DNA of 33,983 nucleotides, taken from contig NZ_LIPN01000308.1 in NCBI RefSeq assembly GCF_001418325.1, positions 1 to 33,983 on the forward strand, given 5' to 3'. The notes under the pieces are model-generated. The model saw only the letters and a program-made list of their open reading frames with translations, searched no databases and was not told where the DNA came from. The stretch comes from Streptomyces atriruber. GTDB lineage: Bacteria > Actinomycetota > Actinomycetes > Streptomycetales > Streptomycetaceae. Positions 1 to 9,074 of this stretch are shown here, piece after piece; position 1 is the stretch's first letter, and each line of letters starts with the position of its first letter. A program made the position numbers and the translations under genes.

Positions 1-1181
1 CCCCCGCCCCCTGGGCGCCGCCCACCGCTCCCGGTGGCCCGGTGACCTTCCCGGCGGGAGAGCGCGGGGGCGCCTACTCCGTCGCGTCGACGGAAGAGCC
101 GCGCGGCGGCGAACCGCCCTCGCGCGGACCCGATGCCACCGGGGCGCCCCCGGAGGAGGCCACGGGCGGGCCCGGCTTCCGCGGCGCCGAGGGCGCGGAG
201 CCCCGTGGCGACGCCGAGGCGGCCGGATACGTGGGGGACGGGCCGCCGACCTATGAGCCCGAGCCCACCGTGCTGCCCGCCGCCGACCCGGACGACCTCG
301 GGGACCTCGTCGCCGACACCGTGCTGGACGGCGCGCGGTACGGCGCGGGCACCCTGCGCGCCGCGTCCGTGCGCGGCGACTCCGCCAGGTACCGGGGCGA
401 GCCCCGCCGCGACGCCCTGCTCACCGCCCGCTTCGGCACCGGCGAGGACGCGCTGGTGCTCGTCGCCATGGCCACCGGCGCCCGCGCCACCCCGGGCGCG
501 CACCGCGCCGCCGCCGAGGCCTGCGACTGGATCGGCCGGGCCGTGGGCCGCAGTCACCGGCGGCTCGCCGAGGACATCAGGGCCGCCCGCCGCGGCGACC
601 TGAAGTCGGGCCTGCACCGCCTCACCGACCGCAGCCTCGGCAAGCTCCGCGCGCACGCCGCGGACCTGGGCCTGGAGCCGGACGAGTACACGGCGTCCCT
701 GCGGTGCCTCCTCCTGCCGGCCGATCCCCGGTGTCGTACGCGCGTCTTCTTCGGTGTCGGGGCGGGCGGCCTCTTCCGCCTGCGCGACGGAGAGTGGCAG
801 GACATCGAACCGCGGGTGGCCGACGCCACCGGCGAGGCCGTGGTCGGCTTCGGCTCGCCGCCCCCACCGCCCCCGGAGAGCGACCGGCTCACCATGGACC
901 TGGGGATCACGACGCCCCCGAGTCCCTATGAACCGGCTCCCGAGCCGCCCCGCGACCCCTTCCGCTTCCGTGCCTCGGTCGCCCGCCCGGGTGACACGCT
1001 CGTCCTGTGCAGCGGAGGCCTCGCCGAACCGCTGCGCGGCGAGCCCGAGCTCGCCGAACACCTCACGCGCAGATGGGAGAAGGGCGGCCCGCCCGGCCTC
1101 GCCGCCTTCCTGGCCGACGTCCAGGTGAGGGTCAAGGGGTACGCCGACGACCGGACGGCCGCCGCGGTCTGGGAGGCATGA
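1..1181 (+). CDS. PP2C-like protein phosphatase domain protein, 5' partial
   Basis: The frame is open to the left window edge, so the start lies outside; the GTG at 42 is only the first internal start-like codon. The first ~95 residues are a Pro/Gly/Glu-rich, probably disordered leader. A PP2C-like domain follows, recognised by the N-terminal signature VRGDSARYRGEPRRDALL, a late LVLCSGGLAEPL strand and the closing YADDRTAAAVWE, whose Asp pair is usual for PP2C. The canonical metal-binding DGMGG stretch is replaced by a VAMATGARA-type sequence, so it may be a weak or inactive phosphatase. Related actinobacterial proteins sit beside VWA, FHA or Ser/Thr-kinase genes; that context is outside this window. 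Family assignment is fairly sure, catalytic activity is not. Confidence 0.75.
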   Translation, partial: PAPWAPPTAPGGPVTFPAGERGGAYSVASTEEPRGGEPPSRGPDATGAPPEEATGGPGFRGAEGAEPRGDAEAAGYVGDGPPTYEPEPTVLPAADPDDLGDLVADTVLDGARYGAGTLRAASVRGDSARYRGEPRRDALLTARFGTGEDALVLVAMATGARATPGAHRAAAEACDWIGRAVGRSHRRLAEDIRAARRGDLKSGLHRLTDRSLGKLRAHAADLGLEPDEYTASLRCLLLPADPRCRTRVFFGVGAGGLFRLRDGEWQDIEPRVADATGEAVVGFGSPPPPPPESDRLTMDLGITTPPSPYEPAPEPPRDPFRFRASVARPGDTLVLCSGGLAEPLRGEPELAEHLTRRWEKGGPPGLAAFLADVQVRVKGYADDRTAAAVWEA

Positions 1182-1261
1182 CCGCCGCACCTGTGAATTC
1201 ATGGACCAGAGGAACGACCGAGCAGAAGGACGAGTGAAGTCCTGGTCCACGGGTCACACGG

Positions 1262-1279
1262 GGTGAATCACGGTTCACC
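1262..1279. promoter_or_regulatory. Perfect inverted repeat upstream of poxB
   Basis: GGTGAA and TTCACC form perfect 6-bp arms around a 6-bp spacer, ending 22 bases before the poxB start codon. The position suits an operator for a dimeric repressor or redox regulator. The half-sites resemble those of Rex, but the spacer is 2 bases too long for the usual Rex site, so no regulator is assigned. Confidence 0.35.
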
Positions 1280-1301
1280 AGCGTCGAGAGGTGCGTACAG
1301 C

Positions 1302-3044
1302 ATGGCCAAGCAGAACGTCGCCGAGCAGTTCGTCGACATCCTCGTCCGCGCGGGCGTCAAGCGTCTGTACGGAGTCGTCGGCGACAGCCTCAACCCGGTC
1401 GTGGACGCCATCCGCCGCACCAAGGAGATCGACTGGATCCAGGTGCGGCACGAGGAGACCGCCGCCTTCGCGGCCGGCGCCGAGGCCCAGATCACCGGGA
1501 ACCTCGCCGCCTGCGCGGGCTCCTGCGGCCCCGGCAACCTCCACCTGATCAACGGCCTGTACGACGCGCACCGCTCGATGGCCCCGGTCCTCGCGCTCGC
1601 CGCGCAGATCCCGTCGAGCGAGATCGGACTCGGGTACTTCCAGGAGACCCATCCGGACCAGCTGTTCCGCGAGTGCAGTCACTACAGCGAGATGATCTCC
1701 ACGCCGAAGCAGATGCCCCGGCTGCTGCAGACCGCCATTCAGCACGCCGTCGGCCGGAGCGGCGTCAGCGTCGTCTCGCTGCCCGGCGACATCGCGGCCG
1801 AGCCCGCTCCGGAGAAGGCCGCCGAGACCGCGCTGGTCACCTCCCGACCCTCCGTGCGCCCCGGCGACGCGGAGATCGAGCAGCTCGCCGGGATGATCGA
1901 CGAAGCGGACAAGGTCACGCTGTTCTGCGGCAGCGGTACGGCCGGTGCGCACGCCGAGGTGATGGAGTTCGCCGAGAAGATCAAGTCCCCGGTGGGCCAC
2001 GCCCTGCGCGGCAAGGAGTGGATCCAGTACGACAACCCGTACGACGTGGGCATGAGCGGCCTGCTGGGGTACGGCGCCGCCTACGAGGCCACGCACGAGT
2101 GCGACCTGCTGATCCTGCTCGGCACGGACTTCCCGTACAACGCCTTCCTGCCGGACGACGTGAAGATCGCCCAGGTCGACGTCCGCCCGGAGAACCTCGG
2201 CCGCCGTTCGAAGCTGGACCTCGCGGTCTGGGGCGACGTGCGCGAGACGCTGCGCTGTCTGACCCCGCGCGTCTCGCCGAAGTCGAACCGCAAGTTCCTC
2301 GACAAGATGCTCAAGAAGCACACCGACGCGCTCGAAGGTGTGGTGAAGGCGTACACGCGCAAGGTCGAGAAGCACGTCCCGATCCACCCCGAGTACGTCG
2401 CCTCGGTCCTCGACGACCTCGCCGCCGACGACGCCGTGTTCACCGTCGACACCGGCATGTGCAACGTGTGGGCGGCCCGCTACCTCACCCCGAACGGCAA
2501 GCGCCGCATCATCGGCTCCTTCAGCCACGGCTCGATGGCGAACGCCCTGCCGCAGGCGATCGGCGCCCAGTTCGTCGACCGGAAGCGGCAGGTCGTCTCG
2601 ATGTCGGGCGACGGCGGCTTCTCCATGCTGATGGGCGACTTCCTCAGCCTCGTCCAGCACGATCTGCCGGTGAAGGTCGTCCTGTTCAACAACTCCTCGC
2701 TCGGCATGGTGGAGCTGGAGATGCTCGTGGCCGGGCTGCCCTCCTACGGCACGGCCAACCACAACCCGGACTTCGCGGCCGTCGCCCGCGCCGCGGGGGC
2801 CTACGGCGTGCGGGTGGAGAAGCCCAAGCAGCTCGCGGGCGCCCTCAAGGACGCCTTCGCGCACAAGGGCCCCGCCCTCGTCGACATCGTGACCGACCCG
2901 AACGCCCTCTCCATCCCGCCCAAGATCAGCTCGGACATGGTGACCGGCTTCGCCCTCTCCGCCAGCAAGATCGTGCTGGACGGCGGGGTGGGCCGGATGC
3001 TGCAGATGGCCCGCTCGAACCTGCGGAACGTGCCGAGGCCGTGA
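1302..3044 (+). CDS. poxB: Pyruvate dehydrogenase (quinone), PoxB-type ThDP/FAD enzyme
   Basis: This 580-residue ThDP-dependent flavoenzyme oxidatively decarboxylates pyruvate to acetate and CO2, passing electrons to membrane quinones. It is close to E. coli PoxB along its whole length. Shared blocks include RHEETAAFAAGAEAQ with the catalytic Glu near residue 51, CAGSCGPGNLHLINGL, GYFQETHP, LRGKE and YDNPYDVGM. The ThDP/Mg motif GDGGFSMLMGDF starts at residue 436, followed by the NN pair. An upstream in-frame GTG at 1263 exists, but the ATG at 1302 begins the conserved AKQNVAEQF sequence and has a GAGAGGTG ribosome site just before it. The C-terminal tail, which binds membrane in E. coli PoxB, is present but different. 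The gene stands alone, convergent with the mannosidase gene. Confidence 0.93.
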   Translation: MAKQNVAEQFVDILVRAGVKRLYGVVGDSLNPVVDAIRRTKEIDWIQVRHEETAAFAAGAEAQITGNLAACAGSCGPGNLHLINGLYDAHRSMAPVLALAAQIPSSEIGLGYFQETHPDQLFRECSHYSEMISTPKQMPRLLQTAIQHAVGRSGVSVVSLPGDIAAEPAPEKAAETALVTSRPSVRPGDAEIEQLAGMIDEADKVTLFCGSGTAGAHAEVMEFAEKIKSPVGHALRGKEWIQYDNPYDVGMSGLLGYGAAYEATHECDLLILLGTDFPYNAFLPDDVKIAQVDVRPENLGRRSKLDLAVWGDVRETLRCLTPRVSPKSNRKFLDKMLKKHTDALEGVVKAYTRKVEKHVPIHPEYVASVLDDLAADDAVFTVDTGMCNVWAARYLTPNGKRRIIGSFSHGSMANALPQAIGAQFVDRKRQVVSMSGDGGFSMLMGDFLSLVQHDLPVKVVLFNNSSLGMVELEMLVAGLPSYGTANHNPDFAAVARAAGAYGVRVEKPKQLAGALKDAFAHKGPALVDIVTDPNALSIPPKISSDMVTGFALSASKIVLDGGVGRMLQMARSNLRNVPRP

Positions 3045-3066
3045 GCCCTTCCGGGCCCCGCCCCGC

Positions 3067-3080
3067 CCCGGCACGCCGGG
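3067..3080. terminator. Short hairpin between convergent genes
   Basis: CCCGGC and GCCGGG flank a 2-base loop in the 41-bp gap between the convergent poxB and mannosidase genes. There is no T-run, and GC-rich sequence makes such hairpins common, so the call is modest. Confidence 0.3.
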
Positions 3081-3085
3081 CGCCG

Positions 3086-6000
3086 TCAGGCGGGCCGCAG
3101 CCGCACCGTGACGATCTGGAACGGCCGCAGCGCGAGGGCCAGTCCGGCCTCGCCCGTCTCCGCCTCGTGCAGCGGGCGCTCCAGCAGGTCCGTCACCTCG
3201 GCCCGCGCCACGGGGAAGGACGTGCGGAGCGTGGCCGCGGCCCGCCCGCCGCGCGACTCGTAGAGCCGTACGACGACGTCCCCGCTGCGGTCGTCGGCGA
3301 GCTTCACCGACTCGACGGTGACCGCCGGGTGGTCGACGCCCACCAGCGACGGCAGGACGGGGGAGTCCGCCACCCGCAGCGGCAGATTGAGCGCGAGCCC
3401 CTCCGCCACCGCGTCGCCGGTGCCCGCCCCGGGCAGCAGCGCGTACGTGAACCGGTGCGTTCCCCGGTCCGTCTCCGGGTCCGGGCTGTGCGGGGCCCGC
3501 AGCAGCGTCAGCCGGACGGTGGTGCCGAGCGCGTCGCCGTGCTCGGCGCGCGTCACGTCGTGGCCGTACGTCGCGTCGTTGAGCAGCGCGACGCCGTACC
3601 CCTCCTCGGCCACCCGCAGCCAGCGGTGCGCGCAGATCTCGTAACGCGCCGCGTCCCAGCCCGTGTTGGCGTGCGTGGGGCGGTGCACATGGCCGAACTG
3701 GATCTCGGCAGCGGACCGTTCGGCGTGCACGTCCAGGGGGAACGCGGCCTTGAGGACCTTCTCCGACTCCCGCCAGTCGACGTCCGTGACGACGTCCAGG
3801 CGCCTGCTGCCCGCCGCGAGCCGGATCTCCTGCGTGATCCGCGACTCCCCGAAGGCCCGCACCACCCGCACCGCGACCCGCAGCGGCCCGTCCTCGACCA
3901 GCTCCACCGACTCCGCGTCCGTGAGGTCGGTGTGGCGGCGCCGGTAGTGCTTGTCGAGGTCCCAGGCGTCGTAGTGCGTGGGATGGTCGGGGTGCAGCTG
4001 GAGGAGGTTGCCGGGGGCGGCGAGCACCTCGCGGCCCTCGTCCAGATCCTGCACGGAGGTGAGCAGCCCGGCGGCGTCGACGGTGACGCTCAGGTGCTCG
4101 TTGGTGAGGACGATCGTGTCGCCGGTCGTGTGCGCGACCGCGCCGGCTCCGGGGTCCCGGGCCGCGTCCAGGCTCTGCGTGCCGAGTCCGGGCACGTCCA
4201 CCCGCACCAGCGTGCCGTCGCCCGGGTCGACGACCTCGCTGCGGGCGTACGGCGAGGCGTTCAGCGCCGCGGGTCCGCCCGCGCCCAGCGAGCGCACGGC
4301 CGACGCCGTGAGCTCGTCGAGCTCGGCCAGGACGCGCTCGTAGGTGTCGCGCGCCTCGCGGTGCACCCAGGCGATCGACGAGCCGGGCAGGATGTCGTGG
4401 AACTGGTGCAGCAGCACGGTCTTCCACAGCCGGTCGAGCGTGTCGTACGGATACACGTACGCGCAATCGCGCACCGCGGCCGCCGTGCACCACAACTCGG
4501 CCTCGCGCAGGGCGTGTTCGCTGCGCCGGTTGCCGCGTTTGGTGGCGGCCTGCGTGGTGTACGTGGCACGGTGCAGCTCCAGATACAGCTCGCCGGACCA
4601 GACCGGGGCCTGCGCGCCGTACTCCTCCTCGGCCGCCGCGAAGAACGCCGAGGGCTTCTCGATCTCGACGCGCGGCGAGCCCTCCAGGGAGCGCAGCCGC
4701 CGCGCCCGCTCCATCATCTCGCGGGTGGGCCCGCCCCCGCCGTCGCCCCAGCCGAACGGCACCAGCGAGCGGGAGGCGCGCCCCTTGTCGGCGAAGTTGC
4801 GCTCCGCATGGGCCAGTTCGGCGCCGTGGAACTGCGAGTTGTAGGTGTCCACGGGCGGGAAGTGGGTGAAGACGCGGGTGCCGTCGATGCCCTCCCACCA
4901 GAAGGTGTGGTGCGGCATCTTGTTGGACTGGTTCCAGCTCAGCTTCTGCGTGAGGAACCAGCGGATGCCCGCGAGCTTCGCCAACTGCGGGAAAGCGGCG
5001 GTGTATCCGAAGGAGTCCGGCAGCCAGATCTCCTCCGTCTCGACGCCGAACTCCTCGCGGAAGAACCGCATGCCGTGCGTGATCTGCCGCGCGAGCGCCT
5101 CGCCACCGGGCATGTTGGCGTCCGATTCGACCCACATCGAGCCGACCGGAGCCCAGTTCCCGTCCGCGACGGCCTTCTTGATCCGCTCCCAGATGTGCGG
5201 CTGGTGCTCCTTGACCCAGGCGTACTGCTGGGCCTGTGAGCAGGCGAAGACCAGCTCCGGATACTCCCCGGCCAGTGCCGTCACATTGGCAAAGGTCCGC
5301 GAAGCCTTGCGCACCGTCTCGCGCAGGGGCCACAGCCACGCCGAGTCGATGTGCGCGTGTCCGGCTGCCGATACGCGGTGGGCGCTCGCGTGCGCGGGCC
5401 TCGCCAGGACGGCGGCGAGCTCCGCGCGCGCCGCCGCGGCCGTGCCCGACACGTCGTGCAGATCGAGTGCGTCGAGCATGTCCTCAAGGGCCCGCAGGAT
5501 CTCGTGCCGACGCGGACGGTCGGCGTCCAGTTCGTGCATCAGCTCGGAGAGGACCTCGATGTCGAGGATCAACTGCCATACGTCCTCGTCCAGTACGGCG
5601 AGGTCGGCAGAGGCGAATCGGTACATCGGGGTATTGCCTGCGGTCAGTACGTCGCCGAGGGGTGTCGGCACGAAGTCGTGCAGAACGGCGGGATTGGCCG
5701 CCGCCTCCAGAAGTAGGTGTACCGGTTCGCCGCCCCGAGCGGGGGAGGCCACGGGAATATGCCGATTGCGCGGGTGAATACCTTTGAGGGGAACACCCGC
5801 CGCGTCGTAGACGAGCCCCTCCGCCTGGAAGCCGGGGCCGTCCCCGGTGAAGCCGGGATCGATCACGACCTCGACCCGGCGTCCCCGCCATGCGTCGGGC
5901 ACCTCTCCTTGAATCCGGAACCAACTGGTCGACCAGGGGTTTCCCCACTCCGTGCCGGTCTCGAAGGGCTCGTACGCCGCTTCGAGCGCGGTCCCGACAG

Positions 6001-6130
6001 GCACCGGCTCGCCCGGCGCGTGCCAGACGGAGAGGGTCAGCGGCGTATGCCGCGCGTACTGGGCCGGACGGATGAACTGGCGCAGCGCCCGCTCCAGGCG
6101 GCCTTCCACCAGCAGTCTGTCGTCGTGCAC
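3086..6130 (-). CDS. Alpha-mannosidase, glycoside hydrolase family 38
   Basis: A 1014-residue retaining, metal-dependent alpha-mannosidase of family GH38 that removes terminal alpha-mannose from oligosaccharides. The order is N-terminal beta domain (about 1-245), catalytic barrel, three-helix bundle and long C-terminal beta-sandwich region. The zinc motif HAHID lies at residues 258-262 and the nucleophile is Asp372 in LPDSFGYTAAF; SMWVESDANMPGGEAL is another conserved block. No signal peptide or membrane segment is visible, so it is probably cytoplasmic. The GTG start is supported by a GAGGAG ribosome site 6 bases upstream. It is a single gene, divergent from the HATPase gene. Length and all key residues fit the family. 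Large frames on the opposite strand are overlap artefacts of high-GC coding DNA. Confidence 0.95.
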   Translation of the reverse strand: MHDDRLLVEGRLERALRQFIRPAQYARHTPLTLSVWHAPGEPVPVGTALEAAYEPFETGTEWGNPWSTSWFRIQGEVPDAWRGRRVEVVIDPGFTGDGPGFQAEGLVYDAAGVPLKGIHPRNRHIPVASPARGGEPVHLLLEAAANPAVLHDFVPTPLGDVLTAGNTPMYRFASADLAVLDEDVWQLILDIEVLSELMHELDADRPRRHEILRALEDMLDALDLHDVSGTAAAARAELAAVLARPAHASAHRVSAAGHAHIDSAWLWPLRETVRKASRTFANVTALAGEYPELVFACSQAQQYAWVKEHQPHIWERIKKAVADGNWAPVGSMWVESDANMPGGEALARQITHGMRFFREEFGVETEEIWLPDSFGYTAAFPQLAKLAGIRWFLTQKLSWNQSNKMPHHTFWWEGIDGTRVFTHFPPVDTYNSQFHGAELAHAERNFADKGRASRSLVPFGWGDGGGGPTREMMERARRLRSLEGSPRVEIEKPSAFFAAAEEEYGAQAPVWSGELYLELHRATYTTQAATKRGNRRSEHALREAELWCTAAAVRDCAYVYPYDTLDRLWKTVLLHQFHDILPGSSIAWVHREARDTYERVLAELDELTASAVRSLGAGGPAALNASPYARSEVVDPGDGTLVRVDVPGLGTQSLDAARDPGAGAVAHTTGDTIVLTNEHLSVTVDAAGLLTSVQDLDEGREVLAAPGNLLQLHPDHPTHYDAWDLDKHYRRRHTDLTDAESVELVEDGPLRVAVRVVRAFGESRITQEIRLAAGSRRLDVVTDVDWRESEKVLKAAFPLDVHAERSAAEIQFGHVHRPTHANTGWDAARYEICAHRWLRVAEEGYGVALLNDATYGHDVTRAEHGDALGTTVRLTLLRAPHSPDPETDRGTHRFTYALLPGAGTGDAVAEGLALNLPLRVADSPVLPSLVGVDHPAVTVESVKLADDRSGDVVVRLYESRGGRAAATLRTSFPVARAEVTDLLERPLHEAETGEAGLALALRPFQIVTVRLRPA

Positions 6131-6307
6131 TCGTGCTCCTCGGGACGCTCGACGGTGGGGTCCACCGCTTCACTTCCCCCCAACTCCCGGATGCACCCCC
6201 CGCCATTGGTTGATGATTCGACAAGCGTGCGGTGACGGGCCCGGGGCATGCATCCCGAGTAGCTGTTCGAGCAGGGAGGCAGAGCCATCGCTTTGTGGGC
6301 GGGGGTC

Positions 6308-6793
6308 ATGACGAGGCAGTCACGAGGAGGCGGTCCCGGCAGCATCGGGGCCTCTTCGCCGAAGACGAGAGACGAGAGGACCGGTGAAGCGCGGGGCGAG
6401 CCCGACCGGGGTCAGCTCACGCGGCGGTTGGGGAGATCGGATCTGCGTGCGGTGTCCGAGGTCAGGAAGGCCCTGAGGGAACTCCTGAGGCACTGGGGAA
6501 AACCGGGAAGATCCGAGATAGCCGAGCTCCTCACCAGTGAGCTGGTCACGAACGCACTGGTGCATACCGATCACGACGCGGTCGTCACGGCGACGGTGGG
6601 CCCGCACGGCCTGCGCGTGGAAGTGCGTGACTTCGTGGCGCGCCGCCCCGAGCCGCGGGTAGAGAACGCCGACGACGGTACGAGCGGCAGGGGCCTGGTC
6701 CTGGTGCAGTCCCTCGCCGACTCATGGGGCGTGCGGGCGCACGGAGTGGGGAAGGTGGTGTGGTTCGAGCTGGACGGCGGCGGCGTGGCGTGA
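6308..6793 (+). CDS. RsbW-like HATPase regulatory protein (anti-sigma type)
   Basis: A 161-residue single-domain GHKL ATP-binding protein of the RsbW/SpoIIAB-like group abundant in Streptomyces. These usually act as anti-sigma or signalling kinases. The N box is LTSELVTNALVHTDHD and the G2-like box is GTSGRGLVLVQSLADSWGV. No receiver or membrane domain is attached, so it is cytoplasmic and probably works with a partner protein not encoded here. Two starts are possible: TTG at 6293, with GGGAGG 13 bases upstream, or ATG at 6308, with a G-run immediately before it. I prefer ATG. The first ~40 residues are basic and poorly conserved. The partner and target are unknown. Confidence 0.82.
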   Translation: MTRQSRGGGPGSIGASSPKTRDERTGEARGEPDRGQLTRRLGRSDLRAVSEVRKALRELLRHWGKPGRSEIAELLTSELVTNALVHTDHDAVVTATVGPHGLRVEVRDFVARRPEPRVENADDGTSGRGLVLVQSLADSWGVRAHGVGKVVWFELDGGGVA

Positions 6794-6842
6794 AGCCTGC
6801 CGCCGCCGCCCGGTCCGTGACGGGACATCACCTCGCAGCTGT

Positions 6843-6857
6843 GCACCCGGCGGGTGC
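6843..6857. terminator. Hairpin between convergent genes
   Basis: GCACCC and GGGTGC pair around a 3-base loop in the gap between the convergent HATPase and DUF2637 genes. It could end transcription in both directions. There is no clear T-run. Confidence 0.4.
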
Positions 6858-6874
6858 GGCCGGTCCTGGTGCGA

Positions 6875-7951
6875 TCAGCCGAACTGCTGCTCCAGGTCCT
6901 TGAGCTTCTGCTCCAGCGAGTCGAGCCGGGGCAGGGCCTGCGTGTCGTCCTCGGCCGTCAGGTCGACGGTGACGGGGGTGACGGGCGCGGTGCCGTCAGG
7001 GCCGTTCTTGACGGCCTGGAGGGAGGGTCGGGAGCGTACCGGCAGCTGTTCCTGCGCCGCTATGGCAGGGTCCGCGCCGACCTGCGCGGACCCGGCGGCC
7101 GGTGCGACGGCCTGCATCTCCACCTGACGGCCGCCACCGCGGCCCTGCCAGTTACGGTGACCCCGGCTGAGGGCCTTGAGCTGCGCACGCTCCAGCTTCT
7201 CCTGATCGCGCCTGCGCAGCCGGGTCTGCTCCTTCTCGCGGCGGTCCTCGCGGACCTCCTCGACGGCCTCGTCCAGGGTGCGGACGCCTTCGAGGAGCAT
7301 GAGCGACCAGGCCCCGAAGGTCTCCCGGGGCGCGCGCAGCCACCGCACGATGCGGATCTGCGGCAGCGGCCGCGGCACCAGGCCCTGCTCGCGCAGCGCG
7401 GCCCTGCGGGTCTGCTTCAGCGCGCGGTCGAAGAGGACCGCCGCCGAGAGCGACATCCCCGCGAAGAACTGCGGGGCGCCCGCGTGTCCCAACCCCCGAG
7501 GCGCGTGGACCCAGTTGAACCAGGCGGCCGCGCCCGCGAACGTCCACACGAGGAGGCGCGAGCCGAGCGCCGCGTCACCGTGGCTGGCTTCGCGCACGGC
7601 GAGGACGGAACAGAACATCGCCGCGCCGTCGAGGCCGAACGGGACCAGGTACTCCCAGCCGCCGGAGAGGCTGAGGTTCTGCCGGCCGAAACCGACCAGG
7701 CCGTGGAAGGAGAGGGCCGCGGCGACTGCCGCGCAGCAGAACAGCAGTACGTAGGAGGCGGTGCCATAGACGGCTTCCTTCCGTCTGCGGCGTTCCTCGC
7801 TGCGCTCCCACGACTCGTCGCTCGCGCTTCCCTTGGCTGCTTTCGCGTGGCCTCGCTTGCCGCGTGTGAGCACCGCCACCGCCACCAGCAGGCCCAGGAG
7901 CAGGACACCACCCGGAAGCAGCCAGTCCAGCGATATGTCGGTCAGTCTCAT
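6875..7951 (-). CDS. DUF2637 membrane protein
   Basis: This 358-residue protein fits the DUF2637 family, known in Streptomyces chromosomes and in actinobacterial plasmid and integrative-element regions; its function is undefined. Four hydrophobic segments are visible in the N-terminal 180 residues: WLLPGGVLLLGLLVAVAVL, YVLLFCCAAVAAALSFHG, LVPFGLDGAAMFCSVLAV and LLVWTFAGAAAWFNWVHA. A basic cytoplasmic part follows, containing a charged RREKEQTRLRRRDQEKLE helix, an Ala/Pro-rich linker and a short C-terminal coiled-coil-like stretch (LDSLEQKLKDLEQQFG). I chose the ATG at 7951 rather than 7993 because AAGGGA lies 7 bases upstream. No conjugation or integrase genes are nearby, so this looks like a chromosomal family member. 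Confidence 0.78.
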   Translation of the reverse strand: MRLTDISLDWLLPGGVLLLGLLVAVAVLTRGKRGHAKAAKGSASDESWERSEERRRRKEAVYGTASYVLLFCCAAVAAALSFHGLVGFGRQNLSLSGGWEYLVPFGLDGAAMFCSVLAVREASHGDAALGSRLLVWTFAGAAAWFNWVHAPRGLGHAGAPQFFAGMSLSAAVLFDRALKQTRRAALREQGLVPRPLPQIRIVRWLRAPRETFGAWSLMLLEGVRTLDEAVEEVREDRREKEQTRLRRRDQEKLERAQLKALSRGHRNWQGRGGGRQVEMQAVAPAAGSAQVGADPAIAAQEQLPVRSRPSLQAVKNGPDGTAPVTPVTVDLTAEDDTQALPRLDSLEQKLKDLEQQFG

Positions 7952-8173
7952 CTGGGGGTCCCTTGCATCGCGGTAGGGCGTATCGGGCGCCATATTGACT
8001 CAACCCCGATGGCCCTCAAGGGGTTTCGGGGCAAGTGGCCGCCAAGGGAGTGCAAGGGAGCACGCACGGCGTACTTTTGCTCGAACTCGCGCAGCAGCGC
8101 CGGGTGTTGAGTTCGATTAAACGTGCGCGAAAGGGTGGTTCCGCCGAATGAGGGTTCCAGACGGGAGGGTGGT

Positions 8174-9046
8174 TCAGGCGGAAGCGGTCGCCGCGGCGTC
8201 CGCGCTGAGTCGCGCGATGCGCTCCGCGTCGCAGGTGCGCGGGCAGGTGACGCAGGTGTCGTCCGGGCGCAGCGTGTAGAACATGCAGCAGCTCGCGCGG
8301 TCGCGGGTGGGCAGCGCCTCGCCGTTCGGGCCCGTCAGTTCCCGGAAGCCCGCCGTGCCGACGTACGGCTTGGTGGCGCCCGGCAGCAGGAGCTCCAGCT
8401 CCGTCATCGCGCGCTGCTCCTCGCCGAGGAGGTGCGCGACGTACCAGAGGCCTTCGACGATCTCGTCCGTGGCGACGCTCCACAGGGCGCGCGAGCGGCG
8501 CCGCATCCGCGGGCCGAAGCCGTCCAGGAGCGGGCCCAGGTGTTCGGCGACCGCGGCCCGCACCTCCGCGCGCAGTGCCTCCTCGTCCGGCACGACGTGC
8601 GCGCCGGGCAGGCCGGCGGCCGGGTCGTCCGGCAGGCAGGCGAAGGCGTCCGTGCGCACGGCCATCCGGCCGAGCGTGCGCTGGAAGGAGACGTCGGCGA
8701 CCGGGAAGCGGGGGACGCGGCGGTGCAGGAACCAGGGGACCGTGATGAGCAGGGTGGCCGGCCAGGCGTAACGGTGCAGGCCGAAGCTGGCCACCACGTC
8801 CGGGCGGGCCTGGATGCCGTAGTCCTTGAGGACCTGGGCGTTGTCCCAGGCCAGGAATGCGTCGAGGTCGGCCCCGCCCTCCGCGAGCCGGGCGGCGGTG
8901 ACCCAGCCGCCGCCCTGTGGGGCCTGTTCCTCGTGACCGAGCTCGGTGATGCGCAGTCCGGAGTACACCTCGCCCAGACGGGCGTAGGAGTCCGCTACGG
9001 CACTGGGGGCGCCCTGGACGGGTGCGGCCAACGTGGGGACGGACAT
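8174..9046 (-). CDS. FhuF-like (2Fe-2S) ferric-siderophore reductase
   Basis: A 290-residue protein with the C-terminal Cys pattern of FhuF-type ferric iron reductases. CCMFY, then a single Cys 11 residues later, then CPRTC provide the ligands for a 2Fe-2S cluster. The family releases iron from siderophores in the cytoplasm by reducing Fe(III). The body is Ala/Leu-rich, with LLGEEQRAMTELELLLPG before the cluster region. The start is either GTG at 9058 or ATG at 9046; ATG gives the more natural N-terminus (MSVPTLAAPVQG). An iron-box-like operator is 29 bases upstream, so iron repression by a DmdR/IdeR-type protein is likely. No siderophore transport or synthesis genes are adjacent. Confidence 0.85.
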   Translation of the reverse strand: MSVPTLAAPVQGAPSAVADSYARLGEVYSGLRITELGHEEQAPQGGGWVTAARLAEGGADLDAFLAWDNAQVLKDYGIQARPDVVASFGLHRYAWPATLLITVPWFLHRRVPRFPVADVSFQRTLGRMAVRTDAFACLPDDPAAGLPGAHVVPDEEALRAEVRAAVAEHLGPLLDGFGPRMRRRSRALWSVATDEIVEGLWYVAHLLGEEQRAMTELELLLPGATKPYVGTAGFRELTGPNGEALPTRDRASCCMFYTLRPDDTCVTCPRTCDAERIARLSADAAATASA

Positions 9047-9074
9047 GCGGAGGACCACCGAATCGCGATCGATA

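Noticed and set aside
1262..1279. Rex operator call for the palindrome before poxB
   Set aside because: The Rex consensus has a 4-base spacer between TGTGAA-like half-sites; here the spacer is 6 and the outer bases differ.
1275..5339. A 1354-codon minus-strand frame across poxB and the mannosidase gene, and a long plus-strand frame at 1673-5239
   Set aside because: Both are Arg/Gly/His-rich translations opposite or out of frame with two well-conserved enzymes; this is a usual side effect of high-GC coding DNA.
6875..7951. DUF2637 gene taken as evidence of an integrated conjugative element
   Set aside because: No integrase, tra, rep or attachment-site duplication is visible nearby, and chromosomal copies of this family are common.
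8016..8173. Possible small gene between the FhuF-like and DUF2637 genes
   Set aside because: Frames here are short, lack ribosome sites and look like run-ons from the flanking genes.
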